The notes under the pieces were generated by a model, which was not told where the DNA came from, did not search any database, and saw nothing but the letters and a program-made list of their open reading frames with translations. Of a stretch of DNA of 64,000 nt, positions 63,979 to 64,000 are shown in pieces. Position numbers and translations under genes: made by a program. Each line of letters opens with the position of its first letter. Positions within the stretch are counted from its first letter, which is position 1. This DNA is from an uncultured Bacilli bacterium (GTDB lineage: Bacteria; Bacillota_I; Bacilli_A; RF39; UBA660): the NCBI GenBank assembly GCA_934101865.1, contig CAKOSA010000001.1:1-64000 (forward strand), given 5' to 3'.

Positions 63979-64000
63979 GTGAGAAGAAATAATGAAGAAA
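63979..64000 (+). CDS. Start of a further gene, cut by the window end
   Basis: GTG at 63979 begins VRRNNEE and runs off the window. AAGGAGG at 63964-63970 is 8 nt upstream, and a good promoter precedes it. The GTG at 63977 is followed at once by TGA. Product unknown. Confidence 0.5.

Noticed and set aside
1..64000. Reverse transcriptase, Avd or template repeat for a diversity-generating retroelement
   Set aside because: None of the proteins has a reverse transcriptase motif and no non-coding copy of the variable patches was seen, so only targets are proposed.
1..64000. Mycoplasma-type code (TGA as Trp)
   Set aside because: Trp is encoded by TGG throughout and TGA ends dnaG, dpnA and dnaI at family-consistent places.

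Overview
The window is 64 kb from a very AT-rich bacterium with Bacillota (low-GC Gram-positive) gene content. It holds mrnC-rlmB-sigma, dnaB-dnaI, dnaG-rpoD-trmK, rpoZ, lexA, parE, DpnII-type restriction-modification, a BmrCD-like ABC pair and Shine-Dalgarno sites matching AGGAGGTGATC. TGA is used as a stop (dnaG, dpnA, dnaI end in TGA), so this is genetic code 11 and not a Mycoplasma code. Two amidase-family proteins, a VanZ-like protein and several anchored surface proteins point to a walled cell. The best guess is an uncultured gut Bacilli lineage (RF39-like); this is inference from gene content only. Nearly all genes lie on the + strand; only the HIT, YigZ-like, lexA and YhcC-like genes are on the - strand.

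Layout. 1-70: tail of a 5S rRNA. 0.2-9 kb: rsmE, a membrane protein, mrnC, rlmB, a SigH-like sigma factor, uvrA, sufB and an anchored amidase. 9-16 kb: ssb, an XRE regulator, asnS, a lipoprotein, HIT, tRNA-His, a membrane protein, leuS, rpoZ. 16-24 kb: replication block dnaB-dnaI-(tail-anchored protein)-pspC-dnaE, then a YigZ-like gene, obgE, rlmD. 25-33 kb: accessory block with two Fic-family proteins, GNAT, prolyl-tRNA editing protein, tsaC, unknown membrane proteins, a HAD phosphatase, and a toxin-antitoxin pair (XRE-ImmA plus PIN). 33-36.7 kb: SipW/TasA-like surface protein A, VanZ, ybeY, dgkA. 36.8-45 kb: queA, dnaG-rpoD-trmK and a heterodimeric ABC exporter. 45-47.6 kb: a DpnII-like restriction-modification cassette bounded by a perfect 33-bp direct repeat. 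47.7-53 kb: an inactive-looking LysM amidase, a 31-aa small gene, surface protein B, a CPWC lipoprotein, rnhB, lexA. 53-64 kb: a repeat cluster, an orphan AbiEi-like antitoxin, a radical-SAM gene, mtaB, parE, a possible structured RNA, a large cohesin/cadherin-like surface protein, uvrB and the first codons of another gene.

Most interesting points. (1) Surface proteins A and B are paralogues. Each ends in a short GC-rich, A-poor patch lying just before a conserved RPTFYLKS tail, which looks like the variable region of a diversity-generating retroelement target; no reverse transcriptase or template repeat is in the window. (2) The restriction cassette sits between two identical terminators, which suggests how it was gained and could be lost. 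(3) LexA lacks the catalytic Ser and the Ala-Gly cleavage site. (4) The LysM amidase has lost both zinc His and the catalytic Glu. (5) Two XRE-type operator palindromes 3 kb apart suggest a small regulon. Promoters are uniform: TTGACA/TTTACA/TTGCA-like -35, about 17 bp, then TATAAT/TAAAAT, often with an upstream TGN.
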